Shown in pieces: positions 55,110-63,666 of a DNA stretch of 64,000 nucleotides (within the stretch, counting starts at the first letter, position 1; every line of letters begins with the position of its first letter). The stretch is from NCBI RefSeq assembly GCF_014897985.1, contig NZ_JABUZA010000016.1, positions 1 to 64,000 of the forward strand, in the 5' to 3' direction. The position numbers were made by a program, and so were the translations under genes. The DNA is from Halomonas colorata (GTDB lineage Bacteria > Pseudomonadota > Gammaproteobacteria > Pseudomonadales > Halomonadaceae). A model generated the notes under the pieces. It saw nothing but the letters and a program-made list of their open reading frames with translations. It was not told the DNA's origin and ran no database searches.

Positions 55110-55153
55110 AAACAATAGTCCGGGCCTAACCGACCTTATCTCAGGAGTGCTCA

Positions 55154-55879
55154 ATGGATATTACGAGCGATACCCACAGCCAGCATATCTCACGCCAGTT
55201 CAACCAAGAGCTGGAAGAGTTGAAAACCCACCTGATGACCATGGGCGGGCTGGTGGAAAAGCAGGTGCAGGACGCCGTCCACGCGTTGCTTGAAGGTGAC
55301 ACCCGCTTAGCTGAAAAAGTGCGTGACAATGATCGCCAGGTTAATGATCTGCAGCTGCAAATCGATGAAGAGTGCACCCGCGTATTGGCGCGCCGTCAGC
55401 CAGCAGCGTCGGATTTACGCTTGGTGCTCGCCGTGATCCGCGCGACCTCGGACCTTGAGCGTATCGGCGATGAGGCGAGTAAAATTGCCCGCAATGCGCT
55501 ACTGCTCAGCGAAAACAGCAGCCCGGTTCGCGGGTTGATCGAGGTTCGTCATATCAGCGAGCACGTACGCAAAATGCTGCGCGATGCACTGACAGCCTTT
55601 GCCCGCTTCGATACCGAGCTGGCCATGCAGGTTGTGCGTGAAGACGAGTCGGTCGATGATGAGTACGGCAGTGCCATGCGCTCGCTAATGACCTTCATGA
55701 TGGAAGATTCACGCTCGATTAGCTCAATACTTAGCATCATGTGGGTACTGCGCGCACTGGAACGCGTTGGTGACCATGCCGACAATCTGGCGGAGTACGT
55801 GGTATACCTCGTCAAGGGGCTCGATATTCGCCATAGCGATCTGGACACCGTCGATCAGAAGGTAGCGAAAAAGCCTTGA
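55154..55879 (+). CDS. phoU: Phosphate-signalling regulator PhoU
   Basis: A 241-residue protein of two PhoU three-helix repeats. Markers are SRQFNQELEELKTHLMTMGG at the N-terminus, LRLVLAVIRATSDLERIGDE with the metal-binding EXXXD motif, and ALERVGDHADNLAEYVVYL in the second repeat. It restrains PhoR signalling through PstSCAB when phosphate is plentiful. It lies 44 bp after pstB and probably ends the operon. Confidence 0.94.
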   Translation: MDITSDTHSQHISRQFNQELEELKTHLMTMGGLVEKQVQDAVHALLEGDTRLAEKVRDNDRQVNDLQLQIDEECTRVLARRQPAASDLRLVLAVIRATSDLERIGDEASKIARNALLLSENSSPVRGLIEVRHISEHVRKMLRDALTAFARFDTELAMQVVREDESVDDEYGSAMRSLMTFMMEDSRSISSILSIMWVLRALERVGDHADNLAEYVVYLVKGLDIRHSDLDTVDQKVAKKP

Positions 55880-55956
55880 CCCACGAGGCATTTCCTCTTG
55901 CAATACGTCTGGGCTGACACCAGCCTGGACGTCTGCGTTTATGAGGAATGAGTGAC

Positions 55957-56697
55957 ATGTTGGATGCGATAACAGCGCTTAAGCAGGGCACGCGCCTGGT
56001 CTATCAAAAGGGTCTGCGGCGATATATTTTCCTGCCTATCCTCGTCAATATCCTTGTTTATGGCGCCATGTTAGGCGTTGTGGTCAATCGCTTTTCCGGC
56101 TGGCTGGATCACTGGATGAGCCTGGTACCTACCTGGCTTGACTGGCTCTCCTGGCTGATCTGGCCGCTTTTCATGATTAGCTTACTCGCCGTGGTGTTTT
56201 TTACCTTTACCTTGATCACTCACCTTATCGCGGCGCCTTTTTACGGCTTTCTGGCGTCGAAAGTGGAAATTCAGGCAACCGGACGAATTCCGCTGGATGA
56301 CCGGGGACTGACCAAAACGGCGATTGATGCCGTAGGCCGGGAATTGGTTAAGCTAGGCTATATCGCCCCCCGCGCCATTGCGCTGTTTATTATCAGTTGG
56401 ATACCGGGACTGAATCTTTTTGCGCCTCTGCTATGGGGGCTATTTTCAGCATGGATCATGGCCATTACTTACTTAGACTATCCCATGGATAATAATAAGG
56501 TCGCATTTAAAGATATGCGCCAACGGCTTACCAAGCGCTGGTGGCAAAGCCTTAGCTATGGCGGCTTGGTAACCCTGATCACCTGGATACCACTGGCCAA
56601 CCTCTTTCTGATACCCGGCGCGGTGGCAGGCGCCGTCTTGATGTGGGACCAACATTACCGCACGGCTCGCGAACTCACGCACCAAGGCTCTGCATAG
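55957..56697 (+). CDS. cysZ: CysZ-like/EI24-domain membrane protein
   Basis: A 246-residue inner-membrane protein with four hydrophobic hairpins of the EI24 type. Markers are LKQGTRLVYQKGLRRYIFLP at the start, LITHLIAAPFYGFLASKVE, and IISWIPGLNLFAPLLWGLF with AWIMAITYLDYPMDNNKVAF. CysZ supports sulfate uptake for cysteine synthesis in Escherichia coli. ATG 55957 is preferred because GAGGAATGAGTGAC precedes it; an ATG 9 bp earlier lacks a good site. A strong terminator follows. Confidence 0.85.
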   Translation: MLDAITALKQGTRLVYQKGLRRYIFLPILVNILVYGAMLGVVVNRFSGWLDHWMSLVPTWLDWLSWLIWPLFMISLLAVVFFTFTLITHLIAAPFYGFLASKVEIQATGRIPLDDRGLTKTAIDAVGRELVKLGYIAPRAIALFIISWIPGLNLFAPLLWGLFSAWIMAITYLDYPMDNNKVAFKDMRQRLTKRWWQSLSYGGLVTLITWIPLANLFLIPGAVAGAVLMWDQHYRTARELTHQGSA

Positions 56698-56720
56698 CCG
56701 AGTGGTTAGTTCTGAAACGC

Positions 56721-56747
56721 AAAAACCCCGCATGAGCGGGGTTTTTT
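56721..56747 (+). terminator. Rho-independent terminator after cysZ
   Basis: AAAAACCCCGC, loop ATGA, then GCGGGGTTTTTT: a perfect stem with a T-run on the plus strand and an A-run on the other side, so it can also end transcription from the minus strand. Confidence 0.9.
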
Positions 56748-56820
56748 ATGCTTGCTAATTTTTCTTACTACCTTTGTTTCTTACCACCCTAGGTTTTTAT
56801 TAACTTAGAGTAGAAAAGGC

Positions 56821-57138
56821 TTACCAATCAGTGCTGTCGCCTTCATCGCGCGTTAAATCAGACGCTTTGTAAGAGCTTGTGTTTTGACGGTCACTCTCTT
56901 GCTGGCTAGTCGGCGAGTAGTTAGTGTTCATACGATCGCTGTCACCGTGGTTCAGCTCGTTCGCAGCGTAAGTGGCTGACTCAGACGTACGGGTGGACTG
57001 TGACTGATGAGTAATCTCACCGACAGAGCGATCTTTGTTTAACTCGATAGAGCTATGCGCAAATGCCAGCGGGCTTGCGATAAGGCCCAAAGAAACACTG
57101 AAGATACCTACTTTTTTTACCATTGCTTTAAATAACAT
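56821..57138 (-). CDS. Small secreted acidic protein, paralogue 1
   Basis: A 105-residue protein with a signal peptide (VKKVGIFSVSLGLIASPLAFA, trimmed to 20: KKVGIFSVSLGLIASPLAFA) and a mature part rich in Ser, Asp, Asn and Thr. It has no Cys. Near-repeats of the form Y-x-x-x-(D/E)L-x-x-x-(D/E)-x-D are visible: ATYAANELNHGDSD and SSYKASDLTRDEGD. The signal peptide is alike to that of the gene at 57750-58124. I do not recognise the family. The start may be ATG 57138 or the Met six residues later. It is convergent with cysZ. Confidence 0.65.
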   Translation of the reverse strand: MLFKAMVKKVGIFSVSLGLIASPLAFAHSSIELNKDRSVGEITHQSQSTRTSESATYAANELNHGDSDRMNTNYSPTSQQESDRQNTSSYKASDLTRDEGDSTDW

Positions 57139-57749
57139 GACTTACTCCTGATAACATGAATGCCGCTTATAAGGTTGATAGCTATAGCTAATGCCCAGCT
57201 AATCGTCTAGCGGCTATCGCTCTCATCTATCTTTTGCATTAGAAATGCCAACAATGCCATATATAAATATTAGCTTTAAATATCAGGCACATGCTGAATA
57301 AACGCTGCACGCAAAACACCGCCGCACAAATAGATAGCACGCTAACGTGTTGCGTAATAATGGCACATGCGTCTTTGTTATTCAACCAAAGTGGCACACT
57401 GTGTAGTCGCAGGGCGTATTGTGTTTTAAAAAACTAGGTGGTGAGCCTATTAAAATCAGGCTGGCAGTCACCTAAAGCATCAAAGCAGAGCAACAAATTT
57501 CATTTTCAAAAAAAATATTTTTTCCCACAAAAGATTAGACCCCGCCGTGGCAGGGTCTTGATCTCGTAGCTATGGACAATATCTAACGTTAGCTTCCTTT
57601 CCTTTTGCGGGACTCCAACCTTGGAATTTACCCTGACTAACGTTCTGATTGTCGCTTGATTCGTTCCTTGAATCAGTGAGCATCCATGCAGTGGGAAATC
57701 CTTATCCCATGCTAGCTCTTCCTGAGCATCTATAAAAACATGATGACTT
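57139..57749. other. Intergenic region between the two secreted-protein genes
   Basis: About 610 bp without a convincing gene. It contains an AT-rich promoter-like part before 57139-57300, a short hairpin GACCCCGCC/GGCAGGGTC at about 57538-57559, and GCTTCCTTTCC tracts near 57590-57605. I see no tRNA or known small RNA. Confidence 0.45.
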
Positions 57750-58124
57750 TTATTGCTCAGTCGTTACTGAACTATTCTCTTTGGGTAAATCGTCAGATTC
57801 AAAAGAGGTATCGCCACCTGAGGTTTCGCCAGTTGGGCCAGAGCCCATTGCGTCATTCTCGGTATGAGTGCCAGAGTGCGTGGAACCCATTGCGCCATCG
57901 TTATGCGCTGCGTTATCGCCTTCTTCGTGAATCAGATCGTCTTGATCGTAGTCAGAAGAGCCTGCTTGTGTAGAATCGTGTGATTGAGATTCAACCGGCT
58001 GCTCATCTGGAGAAATATTACCGCTTGGGTTAGCTGGTTCTTGAGCAAACGCAAATGGGCTTGCCATCAGACCAAATGTTACACCTAAAATACCAGCTTT
58101 CTTGAGTAGTTCCTTGGACATCAT
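57750..58124 (-). CDS. Small secreted acidic protein, paralogue 2
   Basis: A 124-residue protein with a signal peptide (KAGILGVTFGLMASPFAFAQ) close to that of paralogue 1 (KVGIFSVSLGLIASPLAFAH). The mature part is low-complexity, acidic, rich in Gly, Ser, Thr, Asp and Glu. It repeats the motif of paralogue 1: SSDYDQDDLIHEEGD and TSFESDDLPKEN. ATG 58124 follows AGGAGACGGAAT, whereas a longer frame to 58247 has no such site. The composition suggests a disordered periplasmic or secreted protein. The family is not recognised. Confidence 0.65.
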   Translation of the reverse strand: MMSKELLKKAGILGVTFGLMASPFAFAQEPANPSGNISPDEQPVESQSHDSTQAGSSDYDQDDLIHEEGDNAAHNDGAMGSTHSGTHTENDAMGSGPTGETSGGDTSFESDDLPKENSSVTTEQ

Positions 58125-58431
58125 ATTCCGTCTCCTAGATCGCTGTTTAATACCGCATAATTTTAAGGAAGCGCCATCCTGGCTTACCATTTCCTGCGGT
58201 AGTCTTCCTTGCTTAAAGTATTGCAGGACCAATGCCAAAAATGACAAAAAAATAAATATTTAATATAAAACAACATCTTACAAAAACACCCACATGCCAA
58301 ATAGCTTTTCTATTGCCGTTTAAATGGAGCACATACTGGTTAAAAATGGCACATGGGTAACCTTTGACCATAATTGACTGACATCGTGACACACTTGTAC
58401 AAGGATTATTAAAAGGCAAAAGAAGAGGGCT
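58125..58431. other. Intergenic region between the secreted-protein gene and phoR
   Basis: About 300 bp, AT-rich. It carries the promoter and ribosome-binding site of the gene starting at 58124. The phoR stop lies at its right end. No gene or strong hairpin was seen. Confidence 0.4.
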
Positions 58432-59724
58432 TTAAAGGACAGCCAATCGAACGGCAGGAAAAACACAGCGGAATAGAGCGCCTTCACCAGGGTGTGACTC
58501 AACCTGAAGCTGCGCATCATGACGTAACAATACGTGTTTAACGATGGCAAGCCCTAACCCCGTACCGCCCGTGGTGGTGCTGCGGCCTTTATCAACGCGG
58601 TAAAAACGCTCGGTTAGCCGGGGAATATGCACAGGATCGATCCCCTGGCCATTATCTTCGATTTCGATACAGGCATCACCGTTCGCCAGTGCCATCCAGC
58701 GCAGAGTAATCTGGCTGCCTGGCGGCGTATAGCGCACGGCATTAAAAGTCAGGTTGGAAATGGCGCTGCGAATTTCCTGCTCACTTCCCACCAACCCCGC
58801 ATCGTTTTCAATCTCGACACGCATGCTATGCTGGTGGTGCGATAGAGCGAGTGCATCCTGACAAACACTATTCAGAAGGCGCTCAATAGATAACGGCTGA
58901 TGATCTTCGCCACCCTGATCAATCTCCAAGCGCGACAGCAGCAGCAGATCATTCACCAGATTTTGCATACGCTGGGTCTGCTCCTGCATCTTCTCAATAC
59001 CCCGGCCTAAGCGGGGCGGAAGCTGGTCGGCCAGATCGCCATAGGTTTCCAGATAGCCCAGAAGAACGGTCAACGGAGTACGCAGTTCGTGGGAAACATT
59101 GGCGACGAAATCGCGGCGCATTTGCTCAAGGCGATGTAAACGGGTGATATCCCGCGCCATCACCAAGCGCTCATCGTCACCGTAGAGGGTAATCTGGTAT
59201 TGCAGGACGCTACGCTCATCAATCGGCGAGGTCAGAGTTAACGGCTCGCTATAATTGCGTGCATTGAAGTAGCTGATAAAGTCTGGGTCGCGCAGTAGAT
59301 TGGTGATGTGCTGACCACGATCATGCGCTGTCTGCAGGCCCAGCATCTTCGTTGCGGCGCTGTTCCACCACTCAAGATCACCGTGCCGGTCAAGCATGAC
59401 TACGCTGTCGCGCATAGCCTCAGAGGATTCTTGAATGCGTGCCAGCGTCGCCCGTAATCGTCCCTGGGTGATACGCTGGCTTTTTTGATAGCGATAAAGA
59501 CGATCAAGCAGATCCCCCCACATGCCACTGGCCGCGGGCGGTTCATTATGCGGATTGAGGGTGAGCCACTGAAAAAGCACGCGTAGCTGACGTAGATGGT
59601 AGAACAAGCAGACGGCCAATCCGGCCGATAACCCCAGCCCTGCCGAACCCAATAGCCATCCCAGGCAAACCCCAATGGTCGCTAACCAGGCAATGCGCCA
59701 CAGCTCACGGCTCCACAGGCGCAC
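58432..59724 (-). CDS. phoR: Phosphate-sensing histidine kinase PhoR
   Basis: A 430-residue inner-membrane kinase with two N-terminal helices (residues about 10-45), a PAS domain (DSVVMLDRHGDLEWWNSAAT), a HisKA domain with His212 in FVANVSHELRTPL and a HATPase_c domain: SNLTFNAVRYTPPGSQ (N box), DNGQGIDPVHI (G1) and GGTGLGLAIVKHV (G2). It lacks the large periplasmic sensor, as usual for PhoR. It starts 2 bp after phoB, so the two are coupled. It answers phosphate state through the pst-phoU genes at 50.7-55.9 kb. Confidence 0.93.
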   Translation of the reverse strand: MRLWSRELWRIAWLATIGVCLGWLLGSAGLGLSAGLAVCLFYHLRQLRVLFQWLTLNPHNEPPAASGMWGDLLDRLYRYQKSQRITQGRLRATLARIQESSEAMRDSVVMLDRHGDLEWWNSAATKMLGLQTAHDRGQHITNLLRDPDFISYFNARNYSEPLTLTSPIDERSVLQYQITLYGDDERLVMARDITRLHRLEQMRRDFVANVSHELRTPLTVLLGYLETYGDLADQLPPRLGRGIEKMQEQTQRMQNLVNDLLLLSRLEIDQGGEDHQPLSIERLLNSVCQDALALSHHQHSMRVEIENDAGLVGSEQEIRSAISNLTFNAVRYTPPGSQITLRWMALANGDACIEIEDNGQGIDPVHIPRLTERFYRVDKGRSTTTGGTGLGLAIVKHVLLRHDAQLQVESHPGEGALFRCVFPAVRLAVL

Positions 59725-59726
59725 GA

Positions 59727-60416
59727 TTACACCCGGGCAGAGAAGCGATAACCGGTACCCCGTACCGTCTGGATCAGGTTCTGATGCACTTCGCCCAATG
59801 CTTTACGCAAGCGCCGTATATGGACATCCACGGTGCGCTCCTCAACGTAGACATTGCCGCCCCACACCTGATCGAGCAGTTGGCTGCGTGTGTAAGCCCG
59901 CTCCTGGTGGGTCATAAAGAACTGCAGCAGGCGGTATTCGGTAGGCCCCATTTCAAGCGCCTTACCGTGAGCGCTTACGCGGTGGCTAACCGGATCCAGC
60001 AGCAGGCCATTGATTTCGATCGGGTCTTCCACGCCGCGTGGCGTGGCGCGACGCAGTACGGCTTTCAGGCGTGCGACCAGCTCGCGCGGTGAAAAAGGTT
60101 TGGTAATGTAATCATCCGCCCCCGACTCAAGCCCCTGAATCTTATTATCCTCTTCGCCTTTGGCGGTGAGCATAATAATGGGCAGTTCAGCCGTCGCTTC
60201 TTCACGCTTTAGGCGTCTTGCCAGCTCAATACCGCTGGTGCCCGGCATCATCCAATCAAGCAGTAGCAAGTCGGGCTGGTGGTCTACCACCAGCGCGTGG
60301 GCATCCTGGGCGTTATCCGCTTCAAGCACGCGATAGTCCGCCATTTCCAGCGCTACGGCGATCATCTCGCGGATAGACGCTTCATCATCGACAATCAAAA
60401 CGGTCTTGGCGGTCAT
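59727..60416 (-). CDS. phoB: Phosphate response regulator PhoB
   Basis: A 229-residue OmpR-type regulator. The receiver domain has the acidic pair DDEAS at residue 10, phosphorylated Asp54 ([12 protein letters not shown]) and [20 protein letters not shown] with the conserved Lys. The DNA-binding wing includes [20 protein letters not shown] and [20 protein letters not shown]. It binds Pho boxes, one of which lies just before its own start. Confidence 0.95.
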   Translation of the reverse strand: MTAKTVLIVDDEASIREMIAVALEMADYRVLEADNAQDAHALVVDHQPDLLLLDWMMPGTSGIELARRLKREEATAELPIIMLTAKGEEDNKIQGLESGADDYITKPFSPRELVARLKAVLRRATPRGVEDPIEINGLLLDPVSHRVSAHGKALEMGPTEYRLLQFFMTHQERAYTRSQLLDQVWGGNVYVEERTVDVHIRRLRKALGEVHQNLIQTVRGTGYRFSARV

Positions 60417-60484
60417 CCCAGGGCCTCACGGTGTTCAAAGAAGGAAATTCAATGACATCTCAGTGACAATAACACCATGACTTG

Positions 60485-60503
60485 ATGACACTTATATGAC
60501 AAG
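60485..60503 (-). promoter_or_regulatory. Pho box before phoB
   Basis: On the minus strand it reads CTTGTCATATAAGTGTCAT, closely matching the consensus CTGTCATAWAWCTGTCAY, with the two TGTCA repeats in 11-bp register. It lies 69 bp before the phoB start. This indicates positive autoregulation of phoBR. Confidence 0.75.
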
Positions 60504-60524
60504 CATTAATCGCGCTGAGCAGGC

Positions 60525-61415
60525 TTAGCCCACAACCGGCCATTCGCTAAGCGCAATGCCTGCAAAAATGAGCAGCCCCGCCCAGTGGTTATTCAAAAAT
60601 GCCTGAAAGCACGGGTCACGCTCACGATGGCGAATCAGGCGCTGCTGATGGATAAACGTCGCCCCCATGCCGGCAAGCCCCAGCCAGAAAAAGCCGCCTA
60701 ACCCGACGCGCACGCCGACCCAGGCCAAAAGCGCGAGCGTGGCGATCTGCAACAAGCCAATGATCAGACGATCTGCGTCACCAAAAAGCACTGCCGTTGA
60801 TTTAATGCCGATTTTCAAATCATCATCACGATCAACCATGGCGTACTGAGTATCGTAGGCCACCGTCCACAGCACGTTGGCAAAAAACAGTAGCCAGGCA
60901 TCTAGCGGTACATGCCCTAATACGGCGCCAAACGCCATGGGGATCGCCCAGGAAAAAGCCGCCCCGAGCACCACCTGAGGAAAGTGGGTGTAGCGCTTCA
61001 TAAACGGATAAATAAACGCCAGTACGACCCCGCCCAGCGATAAGAGCACCGTAAACCAGTTGGTGAGCAGCACTAAAATAAACGCGACCGCCACTAGGCC
61101 GATAAACAGCAGCTGGGCTTCGGTTTCACTGATACGTCCGGTTGCCAGCGGGCGATTTTTGGTGCGCTTTACGTGGCCATCAAAATGCCGGTCGGCATAA
61201 TCGTTCACCACACACCCCGCAGCGCGCATTACATATACACCCGCCACAAAAATAAGCAGTACGTTACGGCCCGGCACACCTTCCGCCGCCACCCAGAGCG
61301 CCCACAGGGTCGGCCACATCAATAGCCAAGTACCAATGGGGCGGTCCAGCCGCATCAAGTGTAAAAAATCTGCCAATCGCGCCCACCCGGTTGGCCGCAA
61401 CAAAGAACGATCCAT
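60525..61415 (-). CDS. ubiA: 4-hydroxybenzoate octaprenyltransferase
   Basis: A 296-residue membrane prenyltransferase of ubiquinone synthesis. It has about nine hydrophobic helices and two Asp-rich motifs: [20 protein letters not shown] (NDxxDxxxD type) and [20 protein letters not shown]. The substrate is the 4-hydroxybenzoate made by UbiC. ATG 61415 follows GAGGTAAGC. It starts 35 bp after ubiC, so the two are likely co-transcribed. Confidence 0.94.
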   Translation of the reverse strand: MDRSLLRPTGWARLADFLHLMRLDRPIGTWLLMWPTLWALWVAAEGVPGRNVLLIFVAGVYVMRAAGCVVNDYADRHFDGHVKRTKNRPLATGRISETEAQLLFIGLVAVAFILVLLTNWFTVLLSLGGVVLAFIYPFMKRYTHFPQVVLGAAFSWAIPMAFGAVLGHVPLDAWLLFFANVLWTVAYDTQYAMVDRDDDLKIGIKSTAVLFGDADRLIIGLLQIATLALLAWVGVRVGLGGFFWLGLAGMGATFIHQQRLIRHRERDPCFQAFLNNHWAGLLIFAGIALSEWPVVG

Positions 61416-61450
61416 GCTTACCTCACGAAAAGAAGAGATGCCGAGCAAGC

Positions 61451-62050
61451 CTACCGCGAAGGCAGGCGAAGATCATTAGCCATAGAGGATAAAAAGTACT
61501 CCTGCACGAGCAGTGAAAGCCCGGCGTGCTGAAATACGGAGCGCCGCCCCCAAAGGCTCTCGGCATCCGTTGGGTAAGCAAAGCGTGGAACACAGACGGT
61601 GGCCTCAAGCGGGCCGCGGATCAAATCAGGCTGACGAAATAGCCAGCTGCCCAGCGAGCGCTCGCCCAGTTTCTCCAGATGCTGCCCCTTTAACTGCGTC
61701 AGAGGCGCCACCGAGCGAGCCACTACCCAGGGCGTATCGCCCACGCAAAGTGCCACCTCACGTAGCCAGGCATAATGACGTAACGCGAGCCCCAAGGCCT
61801 GGGCTTCGTCTGGCTGGGGCATGCCGACGCCTTGGCGTAAAAGGCGCACACGAAATGGCCTTTCACTCCCTGCTGCCGTCAGGCGGGCGGTTAACGAATC
61901 AGTAGAAGCCACCCACTGCCACCACGAAGCACTCATGGTAGGGCGCAGCGCGGCCACGGGCTGCCAAACAGGGAAAGCGTGTGCTTGCCGAAAAGAGGAA
62001 GTCGCCACCGAGTACTCCTGGTCAAAAAAACAGAGCGGGTAGTGTAACAT
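61451..62050 (-). CDS. ubiC: Chorismate lyase
   Basis: A 199-residue enzyme that releases pyruvate from chorismate to give 4-hydroxybenzoate. It shows the UbiC order: [20 protein letters not shown] near residue 40, [23 protein letters not shown]-type [20 protein letters not shown], and the active-site [10 protein letters not shown]. The Met at 62050 is preferred; an earlier start at 62107 would overlap the divergent flavoprotein gene. It is followed by ubiA. Confidence 0.87.
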   Translation of the reverse strand: MLHYPLCFFDQEYSVATSSFRQAHAFPVWQPVAALRPTMSASWWQWVASTDSLTARLTAAGSERPFRVRLLRQGVGMPQPDEAQALGLALRHYAWLREVALCVGDTPWVVARSVAPLTQLKGQHLEKLGERSLGSWLFRQPDLIRGPLEATVCVPRFAYPTDAESLWGRRSVFQHAGLSLLVQEYFLSSMANDLRLPSR

Positions 62051-62094
62051 GGTGGTCTTATTGGCTTTTGTTGCACTGACTATTTGGGGATGGC

Positions 62095-63288
62095 ATGCCT
62101 GCATCACATACGGTTGATTCCACCAGCGCCCACGCCGAGCTGATCATTATCGGCACGGGAATGGCAGGCATTGGGCTTGCCCGAGCGTTACGCCGTCTGG
62201 GCGATCAGCGCAGCATCACGCTGATCAGTGCCGACAGCGGCGATGATTACAGCAAACCGCTTCTCTCGACCGGATTTGCGAAAGGGCTCAAACCCGACCA
62301 GCTGGCGAGGCAGTCAGCCACCGACCTTGCTGAAGAGCTGAATATCCAGGTCATGGCCTCTACCCCGGTAGAGCAGGTATCTGCAGACACCCAAACGCTT
62401 TGGCTTAGCAATGGACAAACGCTGAGCTACGATGCCCTGGTACTTGCCACCGGTGCCGAGCCCCGGGCACCGTTTGCCATTCCAGCAAGTGTGTCCCAGC
62501 ACTTTTTTGTTATTAACGATCTGGATGACTACCGTCGATTTTACACCGCTCTGCATGAGCGGCCTGCGCGCATTGCCATTATCGGCGCGGGTCTGGTGGG
62601 CTGCGAATTCGCCAATGACCTGCACGCGAGCGGCCATCAGATAAGCCTGATTGCGCCGGAAACCACTCCGCTGCCCAGACTACTGCCTGAACCGCTCGGC
62701 GTTGCGCTGGGCGAAGCCTTTGGCGAAGCAGGTATCCAGTTGGCGCTTGGCCGCACGCTGAAGGATATCGACATCGGCGAGGACAGCAGCGTCAAGCTGA
62801 CACTGGATAATGACGCGGTCATCAACGCTGATATTGTCTTACTGGCCACCGGCCTTGCCCCAAGAACGGGGTTAGCCAAAACAGCAGGGCTTGCCGTCTC
62901 TGACCAGGGTATTCAGGTAGACCGTCACCTGCGTACCTCGAATCCACATATCTATGCCCTGGGTGACGTTGCCTGTATCGACAGCATCAACGCCATGTAT
63001 GTCCAGCCGCTACAGGCCTGCGCCAAGGCGCTGGCGGCAACGCTTTCCGGCACGCCAACCCCGGTAAGCTTCGGCGCCTGGCCCGTTATCGTTAAAACAC
63101 CGCTATTGCCGGTGGTAGCCTACCCGCCGCTTATCCCACCCGAACGCTGGCGAATTGAGGGCGAAGGGAGCGACATGAGCGCGCTTGGCGAAGATAAAGA
63201 CGGGAATTTAGTCGGTTTTGCGTTGACAGGGGGCTGCGTGAGACGGAAAGTGGAGCTTTCCAGAGCCGCACCTGCGCTACTGGGCTGA
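62095..63288 (+). CDS. FAD-dependent rubredoxin-NAD(+) reductase-like protein
   Basis: A 397-residue flavoprotein of the pyridine-nucleotide-disulfide-type fold without the redox disulfide. FAD is bound through LIIIGTGMAGIGLARALRRL (residues 16-35) and IYALGDVACIDSINAMYVQP. NAD is bound through IAIIGAGLVGCEFANDLHAS. It resembles rubredoxin reductases, which pass electrons from NADH to rubredoxin. No rubredoxin gene lies beside it here. It is divergent from ubiC, sharing the 44-bp space between. Confidence 0.83.
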   Translation: MPASHTVDSTSAHAELIIIGTGMAGIGLARALRRLGDQRSITLISADSGDDYSKPLLSTGFAKGLKPDQLARQSATDLAEELNIQVMASTPVEQVSADTQTLWLSNGQTLSYDALVLATGAEPRAPFAIPASVSQHFFVINDLDDYRRFYTALHERPARIAIIGAGLVGCEFANDLHASGHQISLIAPETTPLPRLLPEPLGVALGEAFGEAGIQLALGRTLKDIDIGEDSSVKLTLDNDAVINADIVLLATGLAPRTGLAKTAGLAVSDQGIQVDRHLRTSNPHIYALGDVACIDSINAMYVQPLQACAKALAATLSGTPTPVSFGAWPVIVKTPLLPVVAYPPLIPPERWRIEGEGSDMSALGEDKDGNLVGFALTGGCVRRKVELSRAAPALLG

Positions 63289-63393
63289 TTTTCACCGCGT
63301 TCACGACTAGGCTAGATAAGCTAACCCAGCCTGGGTGGCGTTTTTAATAACACCGCTACACTTCATACTTAATTTTAATGAGGGGAATTCCTT

Positions 63394-63666
63394 ATGCGCA
63401 AACCTGAACTCGCTGCTGCCATCGCTGAAAGTGCCGATCTCTCCAAAGACAAAGCAGGCCAGGTCCTGAACGTCATTCTGGATGAAATCACCAACAGCGT
63501 CGCGAAAGGCGAAGATGTGGCTTTGATCGGTTTTGGTACCTTTACTGTTCGTGAGCGTGCAGCGCGCACCGGTAAAAACCCACAAACAGGCGCTCCTCTA
63601 CAGATTCCGGCAAGCAAAAACGTTGCTTTCAAGCCGGGCAAAGCGCTTAAGGACGCCGTTTCCTAA
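63394..63666 (+). CDS. hupB: DNA-binding protein HU
   Basis: A 90-residue histone-like protein. The helical N-terminus is MRKPELAAAIAESADLSKDK, then VALIGFGTFTVRERAARTGK (beta-arm base) and the DNA-contacting arm with NPQTGAPLQIPASKN, ending in VAFKPGKALKDAVS. Its length and motifs match the HU-beta type. GAGGGGAATTCC precedes the ATG. The stop TAA overlaps the next ATG by one base (TAATG). Confidence 0.95.
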   Translation: MRKPELAAAIAESADLSKDKAGQVLNVILDEITNSVAKGEDVALIGFGTFTVRERAARTGKNPQTGAPLQIPASKNVAFKPGKALKDAVS

